From: Circinella minor
Lineage: Eukaryota; Mucoromycota; Mucoromycetes; Mucorales; Lichtheimiaceae
Direction of reading: 5' to 3'
Assembly: GCA_016758965.1 (NCBI GenBank)
Contig: JAEPRB010000099.1
Location: 1-64,000, forward strand
Length of the DNA stretch: 64,000 bases
The notes beneath the pieces are model-generated. The model did no database searches, was not told the origin of the DNA, and saw nothing but the letters and a program-made list of their open reading frames with translations. The position numbers and the translations under genes were made by a program. Within the stretch, counting starts at the first letter, position 1. Each line of letters begins with the position of its first letter. Positions 47,383-59,154 of the stretch are shown here, piece after piece.

Positions 47383-50300
47383 ATGTCTGAACCATCGGAT
47401 GCTGACAAAGTAAATAATAATAATTCATTATTCTTTGTTTTTTAGTATTTCATTATTAACAAAAAAATATAAAAATAAAAATGATACGCATCCCTTTCCC
47501 CTTTTTTTTTTTTCTTTCTTTTTTTCATGAATAGATTCGTTTAAAACGTCTTGCAAAGTTACAACAACAAGCCGAAGAACAAAAAAAATTACAACAACAA
47601 CAACAACAACAAAAAGAGACTACTTCTAATAGTAAAAATAATAATAAATCAACACCATTACCCATTATTCAAGATTCTCCTATACAACAAAAACCAAAAG
47701 AACAACAATCAAAATCAGTTCCTGCAAAACAACCTATTATTAAAGAGGTAATAATTCTTCTTTTTTTTTTATGCATGTTATAATTAAAGTACGCGTTCTC
47801 ATTTTAAAATTGATAAAATAATCAAATATTTTAAGACTACTACTACTACTCCTTCATCGACATCTTTTGTAAAGTCTTCTTCACCTACTCAAACGCAACA
47901 ACAACAACAACAACAACAACAAAGAGTAGTACCAGCAAAAAGTTTTGAAGATTGGCAAAATGATGTATTGTCTCGTATACTTCAAGTTACATTAAACGTA
48001 AGACTCTTTACATATATAATATTTTAAGAAAAGAAAAGAAAAACTTAAAAACAGATATATAAATTAAAATAATTAATTAGTTAGATGATGTTTATAAACA
48101 AGGAAGATGTATTTATTTACATGGATTAGCTTCAGAATTAGAAGAAGAAAATGGTAAATATAATCTTAGATTATTTTGGAGGAAAGGATTATTCATAAAT
48201 ATTTATTTTTATTTTTATTTTAGTATCTCCACCTTATCGTCTAAGTCAAGAATTATTGGATCGAATTTTAGTTGCAAGATTATCTATTGATCCAAATGAA
48301 TCTAATGATGAATATCCAGAAGATGTACGAAATGATTTAAAAGTTTTAGATTTTGATTATCTTTTAACTTGTTGGAAACGAGCTCATGATATTAAAAGAA
48401 ATACACTGGCTAGAAGTAAAGTATGTTAACTATTATTATTATTATTATTCAATGATGAAGGGTGGATGATGGATGTATATTTAAAGATTGTCATTAAAAT
48501 ATTAACAATAATATATATACATATATATATAGAATTTGGAACAAACAGTATTAGATAAACGACTTGGTGTATTAGATGCAGTAAAAGAATTATTAATTTC
48601 TTATTCTGGATTACTTATTCAAATGCCAGATATGTTTCCTCAATTGGAAAAGTAAGTCAAAAAAATAAAAAAAAGACATTGGGTTCAGGGAGGGAATTGG
48701 GATATACTAATATATATTATTATTATTATTATTATTATATGTTATATAGTGGTACACCTTTAGGTGGTCAACAACTTGTTTCAAAATTATTATTAGAACC
48801 TGATAGTGGACAAGGATTACCCACTGAATATCTTAATGAATTAGTTTCACGTTTTGTAGATGATGGTTTAGATATGGTAAATATTAAAATTAAAAATAAT
48901 TATAATGAATACTTAATATTAAATATAATTTAATAGATTCTTGGATCAGCTATTGTAATTATATCAGAACAATTACGAACTATAGATATTCTTGGTGATT
49001 ATAAACGTCATTTACAGGTATATATATATATATATATATATTACCATGACAAATCAAAACAGAAAACATATTGACAGTTAGTTTTTTTTTTTGTATAGAC
49101 TTTAACTTTCTTATGTGAAAATAAAGTTATTGCATCCATGGTAAATATCTAAATATATAAATATAAAAATTAGGGAGTTTCTAATCATTCAAAACCTTTT
49201 TATAGATTACTACTCTACCAGAATTTGATCCATCGGATGCAACAGCTAAAAATATTGAAGAAATATCAATATTAGGTCCTTTCCTTCGTTTAACAGCTTA
49301 TCCTGATAGTGCTGTAAGTGTAAATCTATATAAATGTATATAAAATGAACTACATCTAAGAAAACATTATATATATGTATATATATATATATAGCCAAAG
49401 GTAGCTGAAAGTTTCTTTCACAACGCAGAACAACGTTATTCAGCGGACTTGGAATCTTGCATGAACGGTTTAAGAGGAACAGTTCACTATATTCAGGTAA
49501 AATAAAAAATAAAAAAAAGTCCGCAAAGGTAAATTATTAATATATATAATTTTTATTTTTATTTTAGAGAACCATGTTTGGTATTATTAATAGTATTGTA
49601 AGATCAAGTTCAAATGCTAGAGAATCTGTTCTTTCTTATTTTGCTCATATTTTAAAATTAAATGAAAAACGTGCTCAAATGCAAGTGGATCCACAAACAG
49701 TTGCATGTGAAGGTTTTATGCATAATATTGCTGCCATCTTATTAAATTTATGTGATCCATTTATGGATGTCAAAGCATCCAAGGTAAGAAAAAAAAAGTT
49801 GTATTGGGGAGTTAATGTGATTTTATTTTATATAGATACTTGATAAAAAAAACTAATGTTTCTTTTTCTATCTATATATTAGATTGATAAAATAGATCCA
49901 AGTTATTTTCAAACAAGTCGTCGTATTGATGTAAAAGAAGATACAAAAATTAGTGGAACAAAAGAACAATCAGATGAATATTATAATGATTCAAGACCAC
50001 AAAAAGGTTTTTGTTTATTTATTTATATATATTATATGTTTAGAAAGAAAAAAAAAACTGACTCATAAAAAAAAAATGGTTTATTATATATAGAACATAA
50101 TTTTATTACTGAAGTATTTTTCCTTACTATTTCATTTATACATTATGGTCCTATTCGATCGGCTGTAAATTATAATGAATTTAAAAGAGAATATTCTGAA
50201 TTAAAACGTCAAACAGAACGTATGGAACAAGAAATGGCTCGTATGGGTAGTTCAGCTGTAAGTAATATTTGTTTAAATATGTGAAAAGGGATTATATATT

Positions 50301-52606
50301 TATATAATTTTATTTGAAAAAAAAAATTTAGATGCCTATGCAAGATTTTCTTATGAAGCGTATGAAGGTAAAAATAAATAAATAATAATACACACTTTTA
50401 TTCTATGTATATCAATAGAGGGAAAAAAATAATCTAATACAATTATATATGTATAGGCTCGACTAGATGTTATGGCAATGCATAAATTAGCTTTTGAAGC
50501 CATGTTGATGGATACAGAATTTTTATCACAAACGATGCGTTTCTTAAATTTAGAAATGTCTTGGTTAATTCGACTTGTAGATCCTCATAAACAACATCCG
50601 TGGAAATCAATTACTCTTCCATTACCTGATCATATTCCTGAAATATTTGCTATGCAACCTGAATGGCTTATTGAAGATATTGTTGAATTTTTTATTTTCC
50701 TTGGAAAGTATGTATTTTTTTAATAAGGAAAATGGGTAACTCAATGGGATATATGTGTATATGGAAATTCAAGTATTTTCATTTTCTCATACATATATAT
50801 TATTTTATTAGATATTGTTATCAAACACCTACATTCCGTAGTAATTCTCAAGAAGAATTAGTAGCTTTTATTATCACCTTTTTACGTAATTCAAAATATA
50901 TTAAAAATCCATATTTGAAAGCAAAACTTGTAGAGGTAAAGTAAATCATTTTTATATTCAAATAATTTATATTCTAAACTTTTTCTTTTATTATTATTAT
51001 AATAGATTCTCTTTTTCTTTACTTATCCACTTGGTAAAGGTATACCCGGTGAATTAGAACCTATGCTTAATTCTCATGCTCTTTCATTAGGTCATTTAGT
51101 TCCATCATTAATGAATTTTTATGTTGGTAAGTTGATTTTTTTTTATCAAAATAACTTTTTTTTTTTTAATCCAATTTAAATTACTGAAATAATCTATATA
51201 GAGGTGGAACAAACAGGTGCAAGTTCTCAATTTTATGATAAATTTAATATTCGTTATAATATTAGTCATATTATGAAAACAATTTGGAATCATCCATCTC
51301 ATCGTTCTAAACTTCGTGAAGAGAGCAAGTATGTTTTATATAGATATATATATATTTCTTTTCTTGTCAATATGTATATATTTACTGATCTTGTTTTTTT
51401 TTATTTTTTTAAGGAATCATGAATTATTTACACGTTTTGTTAATATGTTAATGAGTGATGTTACTTATTTGTTGGATGAAAGTTTAAGTAAATTATCTGA
51501 AATTCATCAAATACAAACTGAAATGGATGATACTACAACATGGGAAGCTCAACCACAGGTATATATATATATATTATATTGTTAAAAATTGAAAAGGAAT
51601 AAATATTAATAATATATATATATATATTATAGCAACAACGTCAAGAACGTGAAGGTACATTACGTACATTAGAACGTCAAGCACAATCCTATGTTGCTTT
51701 GGGTAATGAAACAGTCCATATGCTTCAATATCTTACCAAAGAAGTAGTGGAGCCTTTTATGGTATCTGAAGTGGTCGATCGTTTAGCTGCTATGCTTGAT
51801 TATAATCTTGCTCAATTAGTCGGTCCAAAATGTCAAGAATTAAAAGTCAAGAATCGAGAAAAATATCATTTTCAACCACGTGTATTACTTTCTGAAATCA
51901 TTGATATTTATCTTCATTTAAATTGTCCTGCTTTTGTGGAAGCTGTTGCAAGAGATGGTCGATCTTATAAAAAAGAATATTTTTCAAAAGCGGCTTCTAT
52001 CTTGCTCAAACAACGTTTGAAGCATGCAGATGATGTTCATGCTTTGGAAACATTTGTGAATAAGGTAGAAGAAGCTATTCAATGTGGTGTAGAAGAAGAA
52101 GAAGAATTAGGTGATGTTCCAGATGAATTTTTAGGTAAAAAATAATATTATTATTTTGGATTTGATTGATTAAGGGGGGGGGGGGAAGAGCGTATAAAAG
52201 GAGAAGTTTAAGTTTGTGGCGCGGATTACCCGATTTGTGAATGATTGTTGATTTTTTTTTTCCCGAAAAAATAGATCCTATTCTTTCTAGTGTAATGGAA
52301 GATCCAGTATTATTGCCTACTTCAGGTACTATTGTAGATCGAAGTACAATTCGTGCCCATTTATTAAGTGATACCCGTGATCCTTTTAGTCGTGCACCAT
52401 TAACAATGGAGATGATTGAACCAGGTAAAAGAAAAATATATTCGTAACATAATACTATTATTTATATATACTAATAATGGATATATAATGATATTATAGC
52501 ACCTGAAATGAAGGAACGTATTGAAGCTTGGAAAGCCCAACAAAAATTAAAGCGTAGCCAAGTAACTAAAACGGATAGTAGTGATCTAATGGATACTAGT
52601 CCTTAA
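47383..52606 (+). CDS. UFD2: Ubiquitin conjugation factor E4 (Ufd2/UBE4B), U-box ligase
   Basis: Ufd2 extends ubiquitin chains on proteins delivered by Cdc48/p97. Twenty-three exons join in frame: 47383-47409, 47535-47747, 47836-47997, 48081-48153, 48224-48420, 48533-48651, 48750-48876, 48937-49017, 49099-49140, 49206-49313, 49395-49496, 49568-49783, 49883-50006, 50094-50257, 50332-50367, 50457-50707, 50812-50935, 51006-51126, 51202-51328, 51414-51558, 51633-52134, 52275-52424 and 52500-52606. This gives 1105 residues, between yeast (961) and human (~1300). The N terminus ([20 protein letters not shown]) precedes two polyGln runs. The Ufd2 core includes [51 protein letters not shown] and MLNYNLAQL-like [18 protein letters not shown]. 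The U-box is at about 1015-1090: [40 protein letters not shown]. Intron 13 has a weak GTTTTT donor. Confidence 0.94.
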
Positions 52607-52887
52607 AATGAAGGAAAAATTACATGCACCTCATCTTATTTTGGAATACAATCCAAGAGAATAACACACAAAAAAAATAAAGAGTCTCGTTTAACCCTAA
52701 TCGTTAAAAAAAATAATAAAAGTGTAAAGATGGAATGGGTATAAAAAAAAGATTGAATCATGTATGTATATATATTTGTTGTTTGAAGAAAAAAAATTAG
52801 AGAGGGTAATGATTTAAATGATTATTATAGAAAAAGGGGTACATTGTGTAAAAGTGTTATATGTAATAATTTGGAAAAGTTTTATTA

Positions 52888-53296
52888 TTACAATATTTTA
52901 CAAGATATCTTTTTATTGAATGTGGCTCGAATGGCCTGAATAAATACTTCATTCACATTATCATTTAATTTTGCAGAACATTCAACATAATTTGATGCAC
53001 CAATATCTTTCATTACTTTTAAACCCTATTAAAAAAAAGTGTGGAATATATCAGTTTATATTCCCTTTTCCTTTCTTTCTTTAACCCGTCTAACACTTTT
53101 TGATTTCAAAATACTATATCATCCTTCTCTTTGATAGAAAACAAAAAAAAAAAAACTTACTCTTGCCCAAGATACCGGTGCTAAATTGTGTTTTCTTAAA
53201 TTTTCAATTGTTTCTGGATCATTCCTTAAATCTTTTTTACAACCTACTAATACAGTGGGTACTCTTGGACAATGATGTGCTACTTCAGGTACCCAC

Positions 53297-53327
<31 letters not shown>

Positions 53328-54072
53328 GTCCTTAAGTTTAATATGCCATGACAACAACGACAACAATGACCATTTTATTGTCATAGCAAAAAAAAAAAGA
53401 ACTTCTTTGCTTCTTTCCGCCCCCCAACCCCCATTTTTTTTTTTTTTACCTTTTCCTCCACATTTTCTAAAGTTTCAGGGTCTCCAATCGAAAAAGCAAT
53501 TACAATAACATCAGAATCAGGATATGCAAGTGTACGTAATCGATCAAATGTTTCTTGACCTAATAATATATATATATATTTATACGTTTAATATTATAAT
53601 CCAATCTACATATAAACTAATTTTTTTCGCCCTATTGTATTCTATTATATATACCTGCTGTATCCCATAAAGCTAATTCAACACGTTTATTATCTATTTC
53701 AACTTCTTTAACATAGGTTTCAAATACTGTAGGAATATGCTATATATATAATTTATAATAATTAACTTTTTGTTATTTTTTGATCCCGTTATTCATATAT
53801 ATACATATATGAAACCCTCTTCTTCTTTTTTTTATCAACTATTCCATATATGTGTATATATAATAACATACCACTTCTGGAAATATTTCGCGAGAATATA
53901 CAATAAGTAAACTGGTTTTACCTATTTTTTTTTTTTTGAAAATAAATAAATAAATAAGTATTCGGTTTTATATATTTAAAAAGAAAAAGGTGTAGTATAT
54001 ACCACAAGCTCCGTCACCAATAATAACAAGTTGTTTCTGAAGTTTATTATTACTATTGCTTCTACGTGGCAT
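52888..54072 (-). CDS. Rho-family small GTPase with C-terminal CKIL prenylation box
   Basis: A membrane-anchored molecular switch of the Rho group, which in fungi controls cell wall synthesis and actin polarity. Exons 54003-54072, 53872-53921, 53655-53739, 53450-53559, 53161-53295 and 52888-53025 give 195 residues. P-loop GDGACGKTS is split across exon 1/2. Effector loop [10 protein letters not shown], switch [14 protein letters not shown] with the catalytic Gln, base-binding VGCKKDL and ECSAK are all intact, and the Rho insert helix [11 protein letters not shown] is present. The tail KKISCKIL is a CaaX box whose final Leu predicts geranylgeranylation. It is nearer Rho1/Rho2 than Cdc42 or Rac, yet YSREIF, the Ser of GKTS and [14 protein letters not shown] differ from canonical Rho1, so it is probably a diverged paralogue. 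It converges with UFD2, 281 bases apart. Confidence 0.93.
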
Positions 54073-54422
54073 AATAGTTTCTATAAGTTGTGGTATATAA
54101 AAAATTAAAATACAAAAAAAAAAAAAAAAAAAAAAAAGTAGTGGTAAAAAATTTACAGAATAAAAAAAGAGAGAGAAAGAAAAGAAAGAAAAAAAAAAGA
54201 TTAAATGATTGTGAATTATGTATGGCAAAGAAAAAAAAATCTGTGGGAAGTTGGGAAGGAGGGCCTAAAAAAAATAAAACAGGGTCGGGAGCACACACAT
54301 ACACATATATATACATTATTATTTTATTGCAACACAAAAAATAATACTTCATAAGAATAAAATTGTTTTCTTTATCCTACTAAAATCATACTTATTAACC
54401 TCCTTCGTAACCCCGAATATAC

Positions 54423-54568
54423 CTTGTGTTTTCTGATCTAATACTTTATCTTGTCGAGTTCCATAAAATAATAATTGATTGTCATGCAGGGAATACGTAA
54501 AAGCTGCGCAAAATAATAATAAAGGATTATTGGGCTCAGCAATGCTTCCAAGGCGCGAAGAATAAAAG
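54423..54568 (-). CDS. Candidate internal exon of a host gene beside the TIR element
   Basis: Flanked by a TTGCTTAG acceptor ending at 54569 and a GTATAT donor beginning at 54422. It reads FYSSRLGSIAEPNNPLLLFC then AAFTYSLHDNQLLFYGTRQD and KVLDQKTQ. The pattern is protein-like and faintly Kelch-like, but I cannot name it. Its acceptor is only about 14 bases from the left end of the transposon. A possible following exon begins at 54264 (PPSQLPTDF) upstream of the Rho gene. It may be the continuation of the exon at 59521-59659, although the phases do not join without another change. Confidence 0.35.
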
Positions 54569-54581
54569 CTAAGCAAAAAAG

Positions 54582-54950
54582 TAATACAGGATTTTTCCTA
54601 ATGATTGGCGGGGGCTTTTTTTCATTTTGGCGTTGGGGGGGGGTCTTTTGGTTGGCGGTGTGATTTTCGGGATTGGCAGGAGGTGGAAAATTAGGATGGC
54701 GGTGTAATTTCAGATGTTGGCAAAATTACAGAATTCATATGGTGGTTGGGAACTGTAGTCTTACTAGGCCCTTCAAAAATAAATTTTCTGAACATAACAG
54801 ACAATTGTTTCGTTTTACTTTTACGCTGTAGCTTTATGAAGAAAAAGGAACAGAACAACTAAAACACCCTCTTTCCCTCGGTGCACCGAGGAATGAACGA
54901 AAATCTGTTCTGGTTATATTCGATTTTTCCTAATATATGGCACTTGGTTT
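54582..54950 (+). repeat. Left terminal inverted repeat
   Basis: Near-perfect inverse of the right arm. The outer ~140 bases hold a series of TTGGCG/TTGGCA/ATGGCGG words at roughly 20-25 base spacing (near 54605, 54627, 54652, 54673, 54695 and 54717). A perfect palindrome CTCGGTGCACCGAG sits at 54877-54890. These are candidate binding sites for the mobilising enzyme. Confidence 0.9.
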
Positions 54951-55411
54951 CTTTTGACCTTGGCGCTGCTCGAATTTCATCTTGGCGGTCTACGCATCAC
55001 TTTGGCCCCCCACTACTTAAGCACTGGAGCATAAATCACCGTGAAAGTTCCTCCTCAACTGTGTAACTAGGTGGTTACGTTTCTATAAAATCGTTTTTTT
55101 TTGGATGCGCACCATTCTCGCATGCTTCATTGTATCATCAGATCCCCTTTGCACTACTATATTTGGGGAGCGAAGTAATTTTATTCCTAAGCTGTATAAA
55201 AAGCTATACATTCTAATGTTTGATGTTTGGTGTCTCAAACACAAATTAAGGAACCATATGACATCAGGAAAACTTTCCGTAGTTATTGTGTGTTTATTAT
55301 AGCAAATAGTTCAGTCATTCGAATCAAATGATGATTCAGTAATCAATATATACAGTTTTCAAGTTGATAAACTATTGTTATGACAGGGAATATACATATG
55401 GGGAATTTAAG

Positions 55412-57105
55412 TCATTGAGTGCTTGGTGGTGATTTTGTGTCAAAGAAAATTTCGCCATGCAAGCTGTCCTGTTCCAATGGTCGAGCATTTTTCACGTTCC
55501 GAGCTAGCTGGACAACTGCATCCCTCCAACCAAACACAAGATGCATTTTTTGCAATAAATCCTTGAGCTCCTGGCCATTCTGAGGCACCTTGATCTGAAC
55601 ATGGCGCTGTCGGATATATTTTTGATTGTCGACGAGTGTGAGTGATTCAAAGTACAACACCTTATTATGATATTGGCAGCAGAACGTTCGGATCGGGTGC
55701 TGACCGTCAAGATAATCGGATATAAGGTTGACTGCTCTTTTGCGTTTCGATAAACCTTTACTTCATCGCTTTGTACCTTTTCATCATTGGCTGACGTTCC
55801 TCCCGACAACTCCAATAAGAAGCTGGCTACTTCTTGGTTTTTGTTTTTTGCCAATCCAAGACCATCCCATTTGTGCCTTTTCAAACTTTCGGTTTCAACT
55901 TCCAACCTAAATAAAACAACATTTTCTTCAGTCATGATTCACATACAGTGAGAAGTTACTTTCCGCGACAAAGATGTTACCATTTTAGTTCGACAATATC
56001 GTTGAACCATCGAAACAAAGCATTGATGAAAGGTATGGTAAACTCGACGGCCAGAGTTCGTTCGCCAACTTGGTGATCCATTATATGCGTAGGCGCTTGC
56101 AACATATCCAGGCTTGCTTCCGTTATTATTTCAAGGGCGCGCAAATCATGATGTATAAAAATATCGAAAAGATCAGCCGACAGAACAGGTTCGCGTTGAC
56201 GCGCTTTGACCCGCAGTATATGAGGATTTGGGCTACTGTTGATAATATTTGCGATGAACAGCTCACATGGCAGATCTGGTACCCAAACCGGCAATTTGAG
56301 CTTTCCACCCCACGCAGACAGGACTTCATCATTGATAGATCGTTTGATGTCGTGCAAAGTCAAATCTATGATTTCAAGCGACCCAACCAGGTCAAAAGGA
56401 TACAGGTGCTTTAATAATTCTTCGCGGCTTTTCAAAGCGGCATCTGTAAGAGGTGTGTCTTGAAGGTCGACTAGATTGTGGTTTTCAGTAAAAGGATCAG
56501 CTTGAGGATAATCACTCGTACTAGTAGGATTACCGATCACACTTAGCTTACCCTGGATTTGGCTGCTCGCAGCGTCAACGTCAGTGGCTGTGTTTGATCC
56601 GGCTGGAGATGGAACACTTTCAGACATAGCCTTGTCGATTACGTTCGAATCGTTTTGCATTTGTGGACTCACAACATCTTCGTTAGACGTTCTACTGACG
56701 TTAAAACAGTCGAGTGTACTTTTTCGAGAGAGTCATGGGCCCGTTTTTCCATTCTTTTTCGTGATTCTGCAGATGCAAGTCTTGTCCAATATCGTTGGTA
56801 TTCCGAGCCAAACTGTGCTGCTACGTTCCTTCTTCGCTGTGAAAATAATCAGTATCAAAAGTGCTGAGTTATTTAAGTTAGAGAGAACTCACTTTAAACT
56901 TGTTTAACGATGTGCGTATAGGTTGTGTAATTTGTTTGTCACGGACTCTACTCTTGGACACCGCTTGGAGAGTACGACAGTAGGCGAGATCAGCCTCTGT
57001 TGGGTTTGTAAAGTGGAATCTTTCGACAAAATCAAAGTAATTGAATTTGCTTTCGTCGCAGTCATCAAGTTGATCTTCAACCCACTCGTCAATTGATGTT
57101 GTCAT
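55412..57105 (-). pseudogene. Element-encoded protein, candidate PD-(D/E)XK-like nuclease (possible transposase), frameshifted
   Basis: The main gene of the TIR element. Exon 1 is 56893-57105 (start MTTSIDEWVEDQLDDCDESK), exon 2 56836 down to 55981, exon 3 from 55906 to the stop at 55412. Two one-base frameshifts in A/T runs, near 56720 and near 55737-55748, must be bridged to read about 490 residues. The first quarter is helical and basic (RRRNVAAQFGSEYQRYWTRL), the second quarter disordered. The C-terminal half reads ERTLAVEFTIPFINALFRWF, then VETESLKRHKWDGLGLAKNK and EVASFLLELSGGTSA, then CCQYHNKVLYFESLTLVDNQ. The order Glu, Asp-Gly, Glu-x-Ser resembles PD-(D/E)XK nuclease-like proteins abundant in Mucorales. 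That fold call is from pattern memory and needs testing. Confidence 0.5.
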
Positions 57106-57323
57106 GGTGATGCGCCAAGAAAACTGTTGCCTTGCTCACATATGACACATGCAATTGAAATCTGAAAAACTCCGTTCTTACGTTGTCGTAAGCGACGCTC
57201 CTAATTGTCCACGCTAATGACGTCGACAAATTTTTGTTTTATTCAGAGACCGTTCATTCCCTAGTGCCCGATAGGAAAAAAGCACTCCCACTCACAGCTT
57301 TTAACTAGCAATACTACGAATCA

Positions 57324-57943
57324 ATGTCGCAGCAAGAAAGCAACCTGGCGTCTCGCACTCTTTTTCAACAGATTATTGCGTGTACGAAAGGTCCACTTCT
57401 GCTAGCTCTGGGTACATGCCTTGTGCTCCCCCGGATTGATGGAGATGCTATGCATTTCAACCTGCTTGGCTCCCGCGAAGGCTTTCTTGTGGTAGAGAAC
57501 CTGGCGTGCCGCACCCTTCTTCAACCGATTGTTGCGTGTACGAAAGGTCCACTTCTGCTAGCTCTGGGTACATGCCTTGTGCTCCCCCGGATTGATGGAG
57601 ATGCCATGCATTTCAACATGCTTGGCTCCCGCGAAGCTCTACTAGCGGCATTATTGAACGCAGGTGTGTGGCTACATTCATGCACAAAAAAAAGGTCAGT
57701 AGTGTAAGTTGCCATGGAAATTGTACTGATGAAAGACTTTGTCCTAATTTTTCTTATTTTCTCATCGCTTCTGAGGTAACACCCTTGCACTTAGCAAAAA
57801 ATACGTCAACACGGACCATCGTCGTACTGCTTAGGTGTCAAGAAGCTGACGTGAAGTATAATTACTATTATATTGCTGGCCGAAATGGGTCACTTCGTTT
57901 TCATCCTGAGCCTCCAGCAGAAGAAGCGCCTAGGTACCAATAG
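57324..57943 (+). CDS. Element-encoded ankyrin-like frames with a 156-bp internal duplication
   Basis: The first frame, 57324-57707, is 127 residues from ATG. It contains two near-identical 46-residue units, NLASRTLFQQIIACTKGPLL and NLACRTLLQPIVACTKGPLL, each continuing ALGTCLVLPRIDGDAMHFN and LGSRE. IDGDAMHFNMLGSREALLAA followed by LLNAGV resembles an ankyrin repeat. A second frame ending at 57943 carries VTPLHLAKNTSTRTIVVLLR, another ankyrin-like unit, and may be a following exon after a GTAAGT donor at 57705, though I could not make the phases agree. It is transcribed away from the minus-strand gene across a ~220-base gap. Function unknown; ankyrin identity tentative. Confidence 0.45.
57342..57636 (+). 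repeat. Two 139-bp direct copies, period 156 bp
   Basis: Copies at 57342-57480 and 57498-57636 share about 94% of bases by eye, and both start AACCTGGCGT and end GGCTCCCGCGAAG. The spacing of 156 bases is 52 codons, so the duplication keeps the reading frame. Confidence 0.85.
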
Positions 57944-58520
57944 ATAAGTGGATTATTCTTTGGTTGAAGTAGCGTCCTCATCTTTCCTATATTCTTTTTT
58001 TTTGTAGTTTAGGCTCGGATATATAATTGCAGTAAAGCAGTCGATTCCGCACATGATCATACCTGCGACCCTTGTCAATCTTGGTAATTTTAAACAATCA
58101 TTAGACTTCCCGTTTGCCTACAAGCAGCATGATGTACGGCTTCAGAATATCATGGAGCCGACCTACCACCGTAAGAAAGACAAATCAAGATTACAATCCT
58201 ACCGGTGTGGTAACCTAAAATGATGTCCACTATCACTGTCCTTTTTTTGGTATTACTTGCCATACAACAAGTTGTAACTATGAGTCAACTACTCATTGCC
58301 TTTCTTGTATAGTTGTAACATACTCCATTTCATTATATGACTCACAATCCATGCTTTTTATAATAATTACATGTCATTCACATCACGCATATTATCATTA
58401 TTATCATCTATGCAGTAGTTAGAAAACATATAAATACCCCTCGATCACTGAACAATAAAACAATATCTTTCAAGCTGTATTCTATTCTTTATCTTTTTGT
58501 TCTATTATATTTCTATTGGC

Positions 58521-58676
58521 CATGGTATTGATCCACCAAAAATATTACGAGATCAGTCACCCACAAGACCGAAAAGAACCTTGAGCCCGGACAACTTTTT
58601 CACGCCGGTGAAGAAGTGACGTTTTAGGAAGGCTTTCGACGATGATGATATTGATACTGATGAAGCCGCTTATTAG
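58521..58676 (+). pseudogene. Short coding remnant with in-frame TGA inside the TIR element
   Basis: Reads HGIDPPKILRDQSPTRPKRT then LSPDNFFTPVKK, TGA at 58617-58619, then RFRKAFDDDDIDTDEAAY and TAG. The proline/charged composition and acidic tail look like the C terminus of a real protein. No ATG or certain splice acceptor was found, so it may be a last exon of the plus-strand gene or a separate relic. Confidence 0.35.
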
Positions 58677-59154
58677 TTGAAGCCTATATTATGTCCGGCT
58701 GCATTCATGCATGAGCCCCACCGTTGCATCTACCCAACTTTGTTCAATATTTTTTTTCCATCCTGTGCACCAAATATAGCTGATACATTCCACTCACCAA
58801 TGATGATCGGATCCGCGGTACAGTGCAAAAATTCCATTGACTCATTGAGAAATATATAACAGTCAACAACTGTCAAGGGCGGATAAATCACTCATTATCT
58901 TTTTTTCCTAAGATACCTCTTAGAAGAGCAGAAGTTGCAGCTTTTTTTACCACGATCAACCAAGATACTGCTTTGATTTACTTCTCGCTCCAGCGTTTTA
59001 AGTGGTGTGGGGCGGGGCCAAAGTGATGTGCGGATCGCGCCAAAGTGAAACTGATAGGACACCATGCATAAGGTGCGGCAGCGTCATATGTTAATAAACA
59101 ACGTTCAGCCAAGATGAAATTCGAGCACCGCCAAATAAAAATTCGTGTCAAAAA

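Noticed and set aside
54062..54352. Open frames on both strands just upstream of the Rho gene
   Set aside because: They consist mainly of poly-Phe or poly-Lys from A/T runs; one simply runs into the Rho start in frame. Only the short PPSQLPTDF part may be coding.
56070..56414. Plus-strand frames of 114, 74 and 107 codons in the TIR element
   Set aside because: They are antisense to the minus-strand element gene, which has sensible introns, start and composition.
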